NCBI RefSeq assembly: GCF_022179685.1
Contig: NZ_BPRB01000035.1
Location: forward strand, 16,602 to 80,601
Reading direction: 5' to 3'
DNA from: Methylobacterium trifolii
GTDB taxonomy: Bacteria; Pseudomonadota; Alphaproteobacteria; Rhizobiales; Beijerinckiaceae
DNA: 64,000 nt
The notes beneath the pieces were generated by a model, which had not been told where the DNA came from, did not search any database, and saw only the letters and a list, made by a program, of their open reading frames with translations. Positions 26,189-34,613 of this stretch are shown in pieces. Both the position numbers and the translations under genes were made by a program. Positions within the stretch are counted from its first letter, which is position 1; each line of letters begins with the position of its first letter.

Positions 26189-26534
26189 CGGGGGCTGGAA
26201 CGAGCCTGGCCCGTGAGGGGGCCCGCGCAGCCTAGGCCGCCGGCCTTTGCGCTTCCCTAACGCCGGCGGGCGCCTGATCCGTTGCCGGCGCAGAGGCGTG
26301 ACACGGCCTCCGGCGCCGTCGAAGGACAGCCCCGACGGCGACGGAAAGTGACTGGACAGAAGCCTGTCGTGCAACAAGGACCTTGCAGTCAAGCCCCGAT
26401 TGCGTCAGGACTGAGGCGTTGTTCTTGGTTACCGCGACCGAGAGCAATGATAGTGCGGGGCGTGGGCTGTCTGGGATGGCGCGCACGCGGTATTCGAGAC
26501 GTGGGCGGCGGACGGGTTTTTGGCGAGCTTTTCG
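26189..26534. other. Divergent intergenic region and cold-shock 5' leader
   Basis: 346 bases between the receiver gene and the cold-shock gene. No open frame is credible. 26380-26460 is the less GC-rich part and is the likely promoter area. The rest of the span up to the cold-shock ATG would be a long untranslated leader, a usual feature of cold-shock genes. No clear Shine-Dalgarno precedes the ATG at 26535; an in-frame TTG lies at 26520. Confidence 0.45.
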
Positions 26535-27374
26535 ATGGGACGTGGTCGTGATTTCAGGGGGCCGCAGAAGCGCGGCTTCGATGACGGTGCCGAGCCGAGA
26601 TGGCCGGATCAGGCACCCCCGAGCGGCGGTTACGGTGGCGGCGGCTTCGGTGGTGGTGGTGGTGGCGCCAGCGGCGGGTACGGCGGTGGCGGCGGTGGCT
26701 TCGACCGCGGTGCGCCGCGGGGTGCGGCGCCGGTGCCCACGGGGCCGGAGCGTGATGCCACGGTGAAGTGGTTCAACAAGGAGAAGGGCTTCGGCTTCGT
26801 CGAACTCGGCGACGGTTCGGGCGATGCCTTCCTCCACATCCGCGCCGTCGAGGCCGCGGGCCATGCCGACCTGATGCCGGGCACCCGGCTGACGGTCCAG
26901 ACCGCGCAGGGCCAGAAGGGTCCGCAGGTCACGAACGTCACAAGCGTCGACACCTCGACGGCCGAGGCGGCTCCGCCCCGGCGCGAGATGCGTCCGCCTC
27001 GCACCGGCGGCTTCGGTGCAGCGGGCGGCGGGTACGGCGGCGGCAGCGCCGCTGGCGGCTACGGTGGTGGCGGCGGCAGCTACGGCGGCGGTGGCGGCGG
27101 CGGGTATGGTGCCGGCGCTGGCGGCGGCGGTGGTGGTGGTGGCCGCTTCGCATCCGGCCCCTCGGTCGAGATGTCGGGCACCGTGAAGTGGTACGATCCG
27201 GCCAAGGGCTTCGGCTTCGTGTCGGTCAACGACGGCGGCAAGGACGTGTTCGTGCACCGCTCCGCTCTGTCGCGGGCCGGCCTGGACTCTTTGGCCGAGG
27301 GCCAGCCGGTCACCCTCGCGGTGGTCGATGGCCAGAAGGGCCGCGAGGCACAGAGCATCAACGTCGAGGATTGA
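26535..27374 (+). CDS. Tandem cold-shock domain protein with glycine-rich linkers
   Basis: 279 residues with two nucleic-acid-binding cold-shock domains. CSD1 (about 70-145) contains TVKWFNKEKGFGFVEL and DAFLHIRAVEAAG; CSD2 (about 210-279) contains TVKWYDPAKGFGFVSV and DVFVHRSAL. A G/Y/F/R-rich leader (about 30-60) and a glycine-rich linker (about 160-205, with GGYGGGGGSYGGGG) separate them. Double-CSD proteins of 180-200 residues are common in alphaproteobacteria; this one is longer because of the low-complexity segments, which resemble those of RNA-binding proteins that condense. Likely an RNA chaperone. An intrinsic terminator follows. Confidence 0.92.
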   Translation: MGRGRDFRGPQKRGFDDGAEPRWPDQAPPSGGYGGGGFGGGGGGASGGYGGGGGGFDRGAPRGAAPVPTGPERDATVKWFNKEKGFGFVELGDGSGDAFLHIRAVEAAGHADLMPGTRLTVQTAQGQKGPQVTNVTSVDTSTAEAAPPRREMRPPRTGGFGAAGGGYGGGSAAGGYGGGGGSYGGGGGGGYGAGAGGGGGGGGRFASGPSVEMSGTVKWYDPAKGFGFVSVNDGGKDVFVHRSALSRAGLDSLAEGQPVTLAVVDGQKGREAQSINVED

Positions 27375-27432
27375 TCCTCGGTCGTGAACCCGGCGGCCTC
27401 GCTTCCGCCGCGTTCCCAGCGTGATCTCGATA

Positions 27433-27460
27433 CGGCGGTCCCCGAGGGGCCGCCGTTTTT
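27433..27460 (+). terminator. Intrinsic terminator of the cold-shock gene
   Basis: ACGGCGG-T-CCCC-GA-GGGG-CCGCCGT followed by T5: a GC-rich hairpin with one bulge and a U tract. It lies 58 bases after the stop at 27374 and before the small secreted-protein gene. This is the clearest textbook terminator in the window. Confidence 0.85.
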
Positions 27461-27500
27461 CGTCGTGGCACCCGTCCGATCCCGGACCGCCAGGAGCCCC

Positions 27501-27767
27501 ATGCGTCGCGCCGCCCTGCCGTTCGCAATCCTGCTCGTGCTCGGCGCTTCCGCGCCGCGGGCCGAGGACTTCACCGGTTTCTATGCCGGCCTGAACGCAA
27601 GCTACGCGATGAACCGCGACCGCGACCGCGACGGGCATCGGGTCAGCCGCACGACCGCGGCGGGTGTGGTTCCCGGCGCGGCCGATGGCCTGCCGCCGAG
27701 CGCGGCCTCGGCCGCCAAGCTGATGCAGGACCGGCGGACCGGAGCGGACGCGAACGCCGCCCGCTGA
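27501..27767 (+). CDS. Small secreted protein (hypothetical)
   Basis: 88 residues. Residues 1-21 are a clear Sec signal peptide (MRRAALPFAILLVLGASAPRA-ED). The mature part starts FTGFYAGLNASYAMN, which resembles the first beta strand of Omp25/porin-like outer-membrane barrels (DFTGFYAGLNAGY), then becomes polar and low in complexity (NRDRDRDGHRVSR). It may be a truncated remnant of such a barrel protein or a small periplasmic protein. CAGGAG precedes the ATG by 4 bases. Confidence 0.6.
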   Translation: MRRAALPFAILLVLGASAPRAEDFTGFYAGLNASYAMNRDRDRDGHRVSRTTAAGVVPGAADGLPPSAASAAKLMQDRRTGADANAAR

Positions 27768-27801
27768 TCCATGCTTCGTCTCGCCTGGAGGAAAAGTCCG
27801 G

Positions 27802-29949
27802 TCAGACCGATCCCAGCGTCCGCAGCCGCGCCCGCGGGTGGATCTCGGCCTGGCTGATGACAGGGGTCTCCCGGCGGAAGCGCTCGATGATCGAGCGCAC
27901 GAAAGGCCGCGATTGGGCCGAGGTGACGAGCACCGGCATCTCGCCCTGGCGCGCGGCGGCCTCGAAGCGGTCGCGGACCGCGTTGACGAACTCGCCGAGC
28001 TTGGAGGGCTGCATCGCGAGATAGCGCTCCTCGCGCTCGCCGACGATCGATTCCATGAAGGCCTGCTCCCAGGCCGGCGACAGGGTGACGATGGGCAGCA
28101 TCCCGTCCGGCCCCTGGTACTGTGCGCAGATCTGGCGGCCGAGCCGCGCGCGGACGTGCTCGACCACGTCGCGCGGGTTCTTGACCGAGCCCGCCACCTC
28201 CGCGATGCCCTCGACGATGGCGCCGAGGTCGCGGATCGAGACCCGTTCTGCCAGCAGGAACTGCAGCACCCGCTGGATGCCCGTGGTGGAGATCAGGCTC
28301 GGGCTCACCTCCTTGAGCAGGTCGCCGTGCTCCTTGGGCAGTTCGCGCATGAGCTTCTGCACCTCGACGTGGTTGAGGAGCTCGGAGACGTGCGCCTTGA
28401 TGATCTCGGTGAGGTGCGTCGAGACCACGGTGGCGGCATCGACCACCGTGTAGCCCTTGAGCTGGGCCTGGTCGCGCAGGGCGGCGTCGATCCAGGTCGC
28501 GGGCAGGCCGAAGGTCGGCTCCAGCATGTGCTGGCCGGGGAGCTGCACCTGCCCGCCCATCGGGTCCATCGCCATGAACTGTCCGGGGAAGATGCGGCCG
28601 GTGCCGGCTTCGATCTCCTTGACGCGCACCACGTAGGCGTTGGCGTCGAGCTGGACGTTGTCGAGGATGCGCACGGAGGGCATCACGAAGCCGAGTTCGG
28701 CCGCGAGCTGGCGGCGCAGGGCCTTGATCTGGTCGGTGAGCCGGTCCTGCCCTTCGCCGTTGACCAGCGCCAGGAGGGCGTAGCCCATCTCCAGCTTGAG
28801 GTCGTCGAGCTTGAGGAGGTCGGTGACCGTCTCCTCCTTCTCCTTCGCCGCGGCGGCGACGGCGGCCGCATCCATCGGCTCGCCCTTCGCGTCCAACGGC
28901 GGGGCCTCACGCGCGGTCTTGGCGGCCCGCCAGGCCGCGTAGCCGGAGGCGCCGGCCAGCGCCAGGAACGGCAGCATGGGCATGCCGGGCAGCAGCGCGA
29001 TCAGCACCATGACGCCGGACGACATGCCGAGCGCCTTGGGGTAGTTGGCGAGCTGCTTGCCGAGGGCCTTGTCGGCCGAGCCGCGCACGCCCGCCTTCGA
29101 CACCAGGATGCCGGCCGCCGTCGAGACGATGAGCGCCGGCACCTGGGAGGCCAGGCCGTCGCCGATGGTGAGCAGGGTGTAGCTCTTGGCCGCTGCGCCG
29201 AAGCCCATGCCCTGCTGCGCCACCCCGATGATGATGCCGCCGACCACGTTGATGAAGGTGATCAGCAGGGCCGCCACCGCGTCCCCGCGCACGAACTTCG
29301 AGGCGCCGTCCATGGCGCCGAAGAACGAGGATTCCTCCTCCAGGGCCGCGCGCCGGGCCTTGGCCGCCTTCTCGTCGATCAGGCCGGCGGAGAGGTCGGC
29401 GTCGATGGCCATCTGCTTGCCGGGCATGGCGTCGAGGGTGAAGCGGGCGGCCACCTCCGCGATGCGCCCCGAGCCCTTGGTGATGACGACGAAGTTCACG
29501 ATGATCAGGATCGCGAAGACGATGATCCCGATGACGAAGTTGCCTCCCATCACGAAGTTGCCGAAGGCCTCGATCACGTGGCCGGCCGCCGCCGTGCCCT
29601 CGTGGCCGTGGCCGAGGATCAGCCGCGTCGAGGCGAGGTTCAGCGCCAGCCGCAGCATGGTCGCGATCAGCAGCAGCGTCGGGAAGACGGTGAATTCGAG
29701 CGGGTTGTCGATGAACAGGCCGACCATCATGATCAGCACGGACATGATGATCGAGACCGCCAGCAGCAGGTCGAGCAGGACCGAGGGCAGCGGGAAGATC
29801 AGGACCGCCAGGATGCCCATGACGGCGGTGGCGAAGAACAGGTCCGAGCGCTTGGACAGCGCCTGGAAGCTCGCGCGGGTGGGGATCGAGAACCCGGCAT
29901 AGGAGGCGGGCGCGCTCGCCTGCCCCGGCACGGTCGCCGTCTCGCTCAT
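27802..29949 (-). CDS. flhA: Flagellar biosynthesis protein FlhA
   Basis: 715 residues. Export-gate subunit of the flagellar type III secretion system. Eight transmembrane segments occupy about residues 35-335; the FHIPEP-family signature RLALNLASTRLIL is present, and the cytoplasmic nonameric domain (about 375-715) ends RTLGSV. Length and the SIPTRASFQALSKRSDLFFA start fit FlhA rather than virulence homologues. No other flagellar gene is nearby, so the gene is isolated. The ATG at 29949 is chosen over a longer proline-rich frame beginning upstream. Confidence 0.96.
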   Translation of the reverse strand: MSETATVPGQASAPASYAGFSIPTRASFQALSKRSDLFFATAVMGILAVLIFPLPSVLLDLLLAVSIIMSVLIMMVGLFIDNPLEFTVFPTLLLIATMLRLALNLASTRLILGHGHEGTAAAGHVIEAFGNFVMGGNFVIGIIVFAILIIVNFVVITKGSGRIAEVAARFTLDAMPGKQMAIDADLSAGLIDEKAAKARRAALEEESSFFGAMDGASKFVRGDAVAALLITFINVVGGIIIGVAQQGMGFGAAAKSYTLLTIGDGLASQVPALIVSTAAGILVSKAGVRGSADKALGKQLANYPKALGMSSGVMVLIALLPGMPMLPFLALAGASGYAAWRAAKTAREAPPLDAKGEPMDAAAVAAAAKEKEETVTDLLKLDDLKLEMGYALLALVNGEGQDRLTDQIKALRRQLAAELGFVMPSVRILDNVQLDANAYVVRVKEIEAGTGRIFPGQFMAMDPMGGQVQLPGQHMLEPTFGLPATWIDAALRDQAQLKGYTVVDAATVVSTHLTEIIKAHVSELLNHVEVQKLMRELPKEHGDLLKEVSPSLISTTGIQRVLQFLLAERVSIRDLGAIVEGIAEVAGSVKNPRDVVEHVRARLGRQICAQYQGPDGMLPIVTLSPAWEQAFMESIVGEREERYLAMQPSKLGEFVNAVRDRFEAAARQGEMPVLVTSAQSRPFVRSIIERFRRETPVISQAEIHPRARLRTLGSV

Positions 29950-30037
29950 GCCCTGCGCACCCCCGCCCGCGACAGGCGGACCCGGCAAGAATTGCCCGGT
30001 GCATGGTTAGCGCGGCCTTAACGTCCGGCCGGGCCGG

Positions 30038-30946
30038 TCAGGCTTCGCCCTCCTCCGCCTCGGCCGCCGCGCGGAACGCCACCCCGAGCATCTCCTCGAA
30101 GGGCAGGATCATCGCGCCCTTGTCCCTGGCGCCGTGGCCCTTGCGCAGGGCGGTCTGGTAGGTGGCGGTGGCGGCCGCCAGCACCGGCATGGGGATGCCG
30201 TGCTCGGCCGAGACGCCGGCGCCGCTGACGAGGTCCTTGTAGGCCAGCGCCATCGGGTATCCCTCGTCGAAGCGCCCGGCCAGGATGCGGGGCACGAAGT
30301 AGTCCGCGGCAAAGCTCCGGCCCGTGCCCGTGGTGACGACCGAGCCGATCAGGGCCGGGTCGAGCCCCATGCGCACGGCCATCGGCAGCACCTCGGCCAG
30401 CGCCGCGATGTTGATGTCGTAGAGGATGTTGTTGATCGTCTTGGTGAGCTGGCCGCTGCCGGAGGCCCCCATGTGCAGGATCGTCGTGCCGATACAGTCG
30501 AGGAGGGGGCGCACCTGCGCGAAGGTCGCCGGATCGCCGCCGCACATGACGGTCAGCGTCCCGTCGATGGCGCGGGCGGGCGCCCCCGAGACCGGCGCGT
30601 CGAGGAAGCGCAAGGCCCGCGCCTCCAGGGACCGGCCGATGGCGACCGCCTGCTTGTAGGCGACGGTGCTGAGATCCACGATCGTGCGCCCCGCGGGCAG
30701 CAGCCTGGCGAGGCCCTCTTCGCCGAGAAGGACGGATTCCACCACGTCCCCGTCCGGCAGGCAGAGGAACAGGACGTCCACGTCGCCGAGCCGGGCGAAG
30801 TCGGTCGTCGCCACGAGCCCCGCCTCTTCGAGGCCGGCGAGCGAGGCGGCGCGGGTGTCGGCGGCCAGCACGGTCGCGCCGCTCCTGCGCAGGTTGAGGG
30901 CGATGGGCCGGCCCATCTGGCCGAGACCTATGAAGCCGACGCGCAT
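30038..30946 (-). CDS. NAD(P)-dependent beta-hydroxyacid dehydrogenase (3-hydroxyisobutyrate dehydrogenase family)
   Basis: 302 residues. N-terminal Rossmann fold MRVGFIGLGQMGRPIALNL (positions 1-19), substrate-binding DAPVSGAPARAIDGTL, and the catalytic Lys segment GQLTKTINNILY match 3-hydroxyisobutyrate / tartronate semialdehyde / 2-hydroxy-3-oxopropionate reductases. The exact substrate is not determined. It is divergent from an ABC importer with a 217-base shared upstream region, so the dehydrogenase may act on an imported compound; this is inference from position only. Confidence 0.88.
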   Translation of the reverse strand: MRVGFIGLGQMGRPIALNLRRSGATVLAADTRAASLAGLEEAGLVATTDFARLGDVDVLFLCLPDGDVVESVLLGEEGLARLLPAGRTIVDLSTVAYKQAVAIGRSLEARALRFLDAPVSGAPARAIDGTLTVMCGGDPATFAQVRPLLDCIGTTILHMGASGSGQLTKTINNILYDINIAALAEVLPMAVRMGLDPALIGSVVTTGTGRSFAADYFVPRILAGRFDEGYPMALAYKDLVSGAGVSAEHGIPMPVLAAATATYQTALRKGHGARDKGAMILPFEEMLGVAFRAAAEAEEGEA

Positions 30947-31163
30947 GGTGTTCCCCTCTTCACTGCGGCGAGCCGGGATCCTGGTCGCCGAGCACGCGCC
31001 TGCGAAGGGTTTCATCCGTTTCAGATGCACGGAATTCGTCCACGGGCCGCGCTTTACTTCCCCGTGCCTCCTTGCTTAGTCAATGGCGCAGCAACCGTTT
31101 TTCGGACGGGTCGAGGCAGGCGGCACGACCTGCGACCCGAACTCTGCGACCCGGAGGAACCCG

Positions 31164-32138
31164 ATGTTCAAGCGCGCCGTCGCCACTGCCGCCCTGCTCG
31201 CGCTCGCCGCCACCGCGGCCCGCGCCGATGACGTGGTGCGCTTAGGAAATCTCAAGTTCGCCCATTACGGCGCCATCTCCTACCTGAAGGAGATTGCCCC
31301 GAAGTTCGGCCTCAAGATCGACGAGCGGCAGTTCGCCAAGGGCGCAGACATCTATCCGGCCATGGCGGTGGACCAGATCGACATCGCGGCCTCGGGCGGC
31401 GACGGGGCGGTGGCCGCCCGCGGCAACGGGGTCAAGCTCTACGTGGTGGCGGGTTTCGCCAACGGGGGCGTGCGCATCCTCAAGCGGCCGGATCTCGCCG
31501 CCACGTCGGTGGCCGAGATCAAGGGCCTGAAGGTCGCCACCGTCCGCGGCGGCACGCAGGACCTGATGCTGCTCGCCGAACTCGACAAGCACGGCATGAC
31601 CTGGTCCGAGCGGCCGGGCAAGGACGTGCAGCTGACCTACTTCAACAACTACGCCGACCTGAACCAGGCGCTGGCCCAGAAATACATCGACGTGATCTGC
31701 CAGAGCGAGCCGCAATCGACCCAGGCCATCAGCGCCGGCTGGGGCGTCGAACTGGTCAAGCCCTACGACACGCCCATCGGCGTGCCGGTGCGCCCCCTGG
31801 TGATGACCGAGAAGATGTACAACGAGCGGCCGGAGGTCGCCGCCCGCGTCCTCAAGCTGTTCGTGGCCGCCACCAAGGCGTTCATCGACGATCCGGCCCT
31901 GGCCGAGAAATACGTCCGCGAGACCGTGTTCAAGGGCCAGCTCTCGAGCCAGGACTTTCGCGATGGGATGGCCAACGCGAAATACACCTACGACATGCCG
32001 GCCGGGCACATGCAGACCACGACCGACTACATGGTCAAGTACGGCCTGGGTAAGATGGTCGCCCCCCCCAAGAGCGACGCCGAGTGGGTGAAGCTCGACC
32101 TGCTCGACAAGGCGAAGGCCGAGCTGAAGACCAACTGA
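31164..32138 (+). CDS. ABC transporter substrate-binding protein (nitrate/sulfonate/taurine class)
   Basis: 324 residues, signal peptide 1-22 (hydrophobic then ATAARA-DD). NMT1/SsuA-like periplasmic binding fold: LKFAHYGAISYLKEIAPKFG and DIAASGGDGAVAARGNG. The start follows CGGAGGA by 5 bases. The ligand could be a sulfonate, nitrate, pyrimidine or aromatic acid; the sequence does not decide. First gene of a three-gene importer; its TGA overlaps the permease ATG (TGATG). Confidence 0.9.
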   Translation: MFKRAVATAALLALAATAARADDVVRLGNLKFAHYGAISYLKEIAPKFGLKIDERQFAKGADIYPAMAVDQIDIAASGGDGAVAARGNGVKLYVVAGFANGGVRILKRPDLAATSVAEIKGLKVATVRGGTQDLMLLAELDKHGMTWSERPGKDVQLTYFNNYADLNQALAQKYIDVICQSEPQSTQAISAGWGVELVKPYDTPIGVPVRPLVMTEKMYNERPEVAARVLKLFVAATKAFIDDPALAEKYVRETVFKGQLSSQDFRDGMANAKYTYDMPAGHMQTTTDYMVKYGLGKMVAPPKSDAEWVKLDLLDKAKAELKTN

Positions 32139-32947
32139 TGCGCCTCTCGTCCCTGCGCGGTGCCATCGTCCCGGTCGGCCTGCTGATCCTGTGGGAGATC
32201 CTCAGCCGGGCCGGGGTGTTCTCTCCGATCGTGCTGCCGCCGCCCTCCGCGGTGGCCGTGAAATGGTTCTCCGGCCTGCTGCCGGGGCTGCCCTACCAGC
32301 CGGGCACGGAGAGCTACCTCGCCTGGATGTTCTCCGGCGAGATGCCGCACGACACCGTCTCCAGCCTGTCGCGCGTGCTCAGCGGCTTCGTCATCGGCGC
32401 GGGGCTCGCGGTCCCAACCGGCCTCGTGCTCGGCACCAGCGACCGGCTCTACGCCCTGTTCAACCCCTTGCTGCAGGTGCTGCGGCCGATCCCGCCGATC
32501 GCCTATATCCCGCTCGCCATCGTCTGGTTCGGGCTGGGCAACCCGCCGGCCCTGTTCCTGATCGCGCTGGGCACCTTCTTCCCCGTCCTGGTCAACACCA
32601 TCGCCGGGGTCCGGCAGGTCGACTCGATCTACATCCGCGCCGCCCGGAACCTGGGGGCCAATTCCTGGACGATGTTCCGCCGCGTGATCCTGCCGGCGGC
32701 CAGCCCCTTCGTGCTGGCCGGGATGCGGATCGGCATCGGCACCGCCTTCATCGTGGTGATCGTGGCCGAAATGATCGCGGTCTCGGACGGGCTCGGTTAC
32801 CGCATCCTCGAGGCGCGGGAATACATGTGGTCGGACAAGATCATCGGCGGCATGCTGACGATCGGCATCCTCGGCCTGATCATCGACGGGGCGATGTCCC
32901 GCTTCAACGACCACCTGCTGCGCTGGCACCGCGGCCTCGAACGGTAA
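32138..32947 (+). CDS. ABC transporter permease (nitrate/sulfonate/taurine class)
   Basis: 269 residues, about six transmembrane segments. The binding-protein-dependent permease loop is visible as YIRAARNLGANSWTMFRRVILPAASP, the EAA motif that contacts the ATPase (given here as two parts, YIRAARNLGA and FRRVILPAASP). Starts at the ATG overlapping the upstream stop, so translation is coupled. It resembles SsuC/TauC. An in-frame ATG further upstream lies inside the binding-protein gene and is rejected. Confidence 0.9.
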   Translation: MRLSSLRGAIVPVGLLILWEILSRAGVFSPIVLPPPSAVAVKWFSGLLPGLPYQPGTESYLAWMFSGEMPHDTVSSLSRVLSGFVIGAGLAVPTGLVLGTSDRLYALFNPLLQVLRPIPPIAYIPLAIVWFGLGNPPALFLIALGTFFPVLVNTIAGVRQVDSIYIRAARNLGANSWTMFRRVILPAASPFVLAGMRIGIGTAFIVVIVAEMIAVSDGLGYRILEAREYMWSDKIIGGMLTIGILGLIIDGAMSRFNDHLLRWHRGLER

Positions 32948-32953
32948 CGCGTC

Positions 32954-33748
32954 ATGTCGGCAGAGATCGTGGTCGCGGATGCCGGCAAGGTGTTCGGCAG
33001 CGGGGATACGGGCGTCGCGGCCCTCCAGGACATCACCACGACGGTGCCGGAGGGGCAGTTCCTCTGCCTCCTCGGGCCGTCGGGCTGCGGCAAGTCCACC
33101 CTGCTCAACGCGATGGCCGGCTTCACGCCGCTGACCTCCGGGCGGATCACCGTGGGCGGGCGACCCGTGACGGCGCCGGGGCCGGACCGGGGCATGGTCT
33201 TCCAGGAATATGCCCTGTTCCCGTGGATGAGCGTCGAGGACAACGTCCGCTTCGGCCTCGACATCAAGGGCATCCCCAAGGCGGAGGCGACCGTCACCGT
33301 CGACCGCATCGTGGCCACGCTCGGCCTGTCGGACTTCCGCAAGCGCTACCCGAAGGACCTGTCGGGCGGCATGCGCCAGCGGGTCGCCATCGCCCGCATC
33401 CTGGCGCTGGACCCTCCGGTGATGCTGATGGACGAGCCCTTCGGGGCGCTGGACGCGCTGACCCGGCGCACCCTCCAGGACGAGCTGCTGCGGATCTGGT
33501 CCGAGTACCGAAAGACCATCGTCTTCGTGACGCACTCGATCGAGGAGGCGATCTACCTCGCCGACCGCATCCTGGTGATGACCTACCGGCCGGGCCGCAT
33601 CAAGCGCGACGTCACCGTGGCGATGCCCCGCCCGCGGGACACGGCGTCGGGCGACTTCAACGCGATCAAGCGGGAACTTGCCGGCCTGGTGATGGAGGAG
33701 CAGCGCCGCTTCACCGACGCGGAGATGCACGCCCCGGCGGTGGATTGA
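32954..33748 (+). CDS. ABC transporter ATP-binding protein (nitrate/sulfonate/taurine class)
   Basis: 264 residues. Walker A GPSGCGKST near residue 41, Q-loop in GMVFQEYALFPW, ABC signature LSGGMRQRVAIARIL, Walker B LMDEPFGALDA and switch His in VTHSIEEA. The FQEYALFPWMSVEDNV segment is typical of the SsuB/TauB/NrtD class. It starts 6 bases after the permease stop and completes the importer. Confidence 0.93.
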   Translation: MSAEIVVADAGKVFGSGDTGVAALQDITTTVPEGQFLCLLGPSGCGKSTLLNAMAGFTPLTSGRITVGGRPVTAPGPDRGMVFQEYALFPWMSVEDNVRFGLDIKGIPKAEATVTVDRIVATLGLSDFRKRYPKDLSGGMRQRVAIARILALDPPVMLMDEPFGALDALTRRTLQDELLRIWSEYRKTIVFVTHSIEEAIYLADRILVMTYRPGRIKRDVTVAMPRPRDTASGDFNAIKRELAGLVMEEQRRFTDAEMHAPAVD

Positions 33749-33843
33749 GCCCTGCCGAACCCGGCCGGAGGGACGATCCTCAGATTCGCCGCTTTCGGAC
33801 CGCAGGAGGCGGCATCACACCCGCCCCTCCGGAGTCCCGCCCG

Positions 33844-34497
33844 GTGATCCGCTTCGACAACGTCACCAAGATCTACCGGACGGACGGCCACCGCCGCACC
33901 ATCCTGGAGCGGGTCTCGCTGACCCTGAAGCCCGGCATCAGCTACGGCATCCTCGGCATCAACGGCGCCGGCAAGTCGACCACCATGCGGCTGATCGGCG
34001 GCACCGAGGAGGCGACGAGCGGCAAGATCACCCGCGGCCTGCGCGTCTCCTGGCCTTTGGGATTCGGCGGCGGCTTCCACCCCCAGATGACCGGCCGCGA
34101 CAACGTCATCTTCGTGGCCCGCATCTACGGGGAGGACCCCAAGCGCGTGCTCGACTACGTCGAGGACTTCTCCGAACTCGGCAGCTACCTCGACGTGCCG
34201 ATCCGGACCTATTCCTCGGGCATGGGTTCGCGGCTGGCCTTCGGCATGAGCATGGCGATCCCCTTCGACTGCTACCTCATCGACGAGGTGACGGCGGTGG
34301 GCGACGCGCGCTTCCAGAAGCGGTGCTCCGAGGTCTTCGCCGACCGGCGCAAGAACGCCGACGTGATCATGGTCTCCCACTCGATGGAAGTGATCCGGGA
34401 GTGGTGCACGCAGGGCATCGTCCTGATCAACGGCCGGGCCATCATCTACGAGGACGTGAACGACGCCATCGAGGTCTATCGCCGCCTGAACGCCTGA
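33844..34497 (+). CDS. kpsT: Capsular polysaccharide export ATPase, KpsT/CtrD/BexA-like
   Basis: 217 residues, the size of BexA/CtrD/KpsT. Walker A GINGAGKST at 38-46, ABC signature YSSGMGSRLAFGMSMA, Walker B YLIDEVTAVGD, switch His in MVSHSMEVI. These ATPases power ABC-2 export of group II-type capsule or related polysaccharides with a KpsM permease. Starts with GTG at 33844 preceded by GGAG. The KpsE-like gene follows 116 bases downstream, but no KpsM permease gene is present in the window. Confidence 0.88.
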   Translation: MIRFDNVTKIYRTDGHRRTILERVSLTLKPGISYGILGINGAGKSTTMRLIGGTEEATSGKITRGLRVSWPLGFGGGFHPQMTGRDNVIFVARIYGEDPKRVLDYVEDFSELGSYLDVPIRTYSSGMGSRLAFGMSMAIPFDCYLIDEVTAVGDARFQKRCSEVFADRRKNADVIMVSHSMEVIREWCTQGIVLINGRAIIYEDVNDAIEVYRRLNA

Positions 34498-34613
34498 AGC
34501 CCGCAGGCTTGGGTGCGGCGGACATGGTTTCGCCGCGGGCGCATGCGAACGAATCGGACCGCGCCTGCACGCGACAGGCCCCGGAACACCACGTTGCGAG
34601 CCCTGCGAGCCCC

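Noticed and set aside
32191..34497. Open frame of 768 codons running through the permease, ATPase and KpsT-like genes.
   Set aside because: Only its last 217 codons (from GTG at 33844) are the real KpsT-like gene; the first part is out of frame with the importer genes and has no motif.
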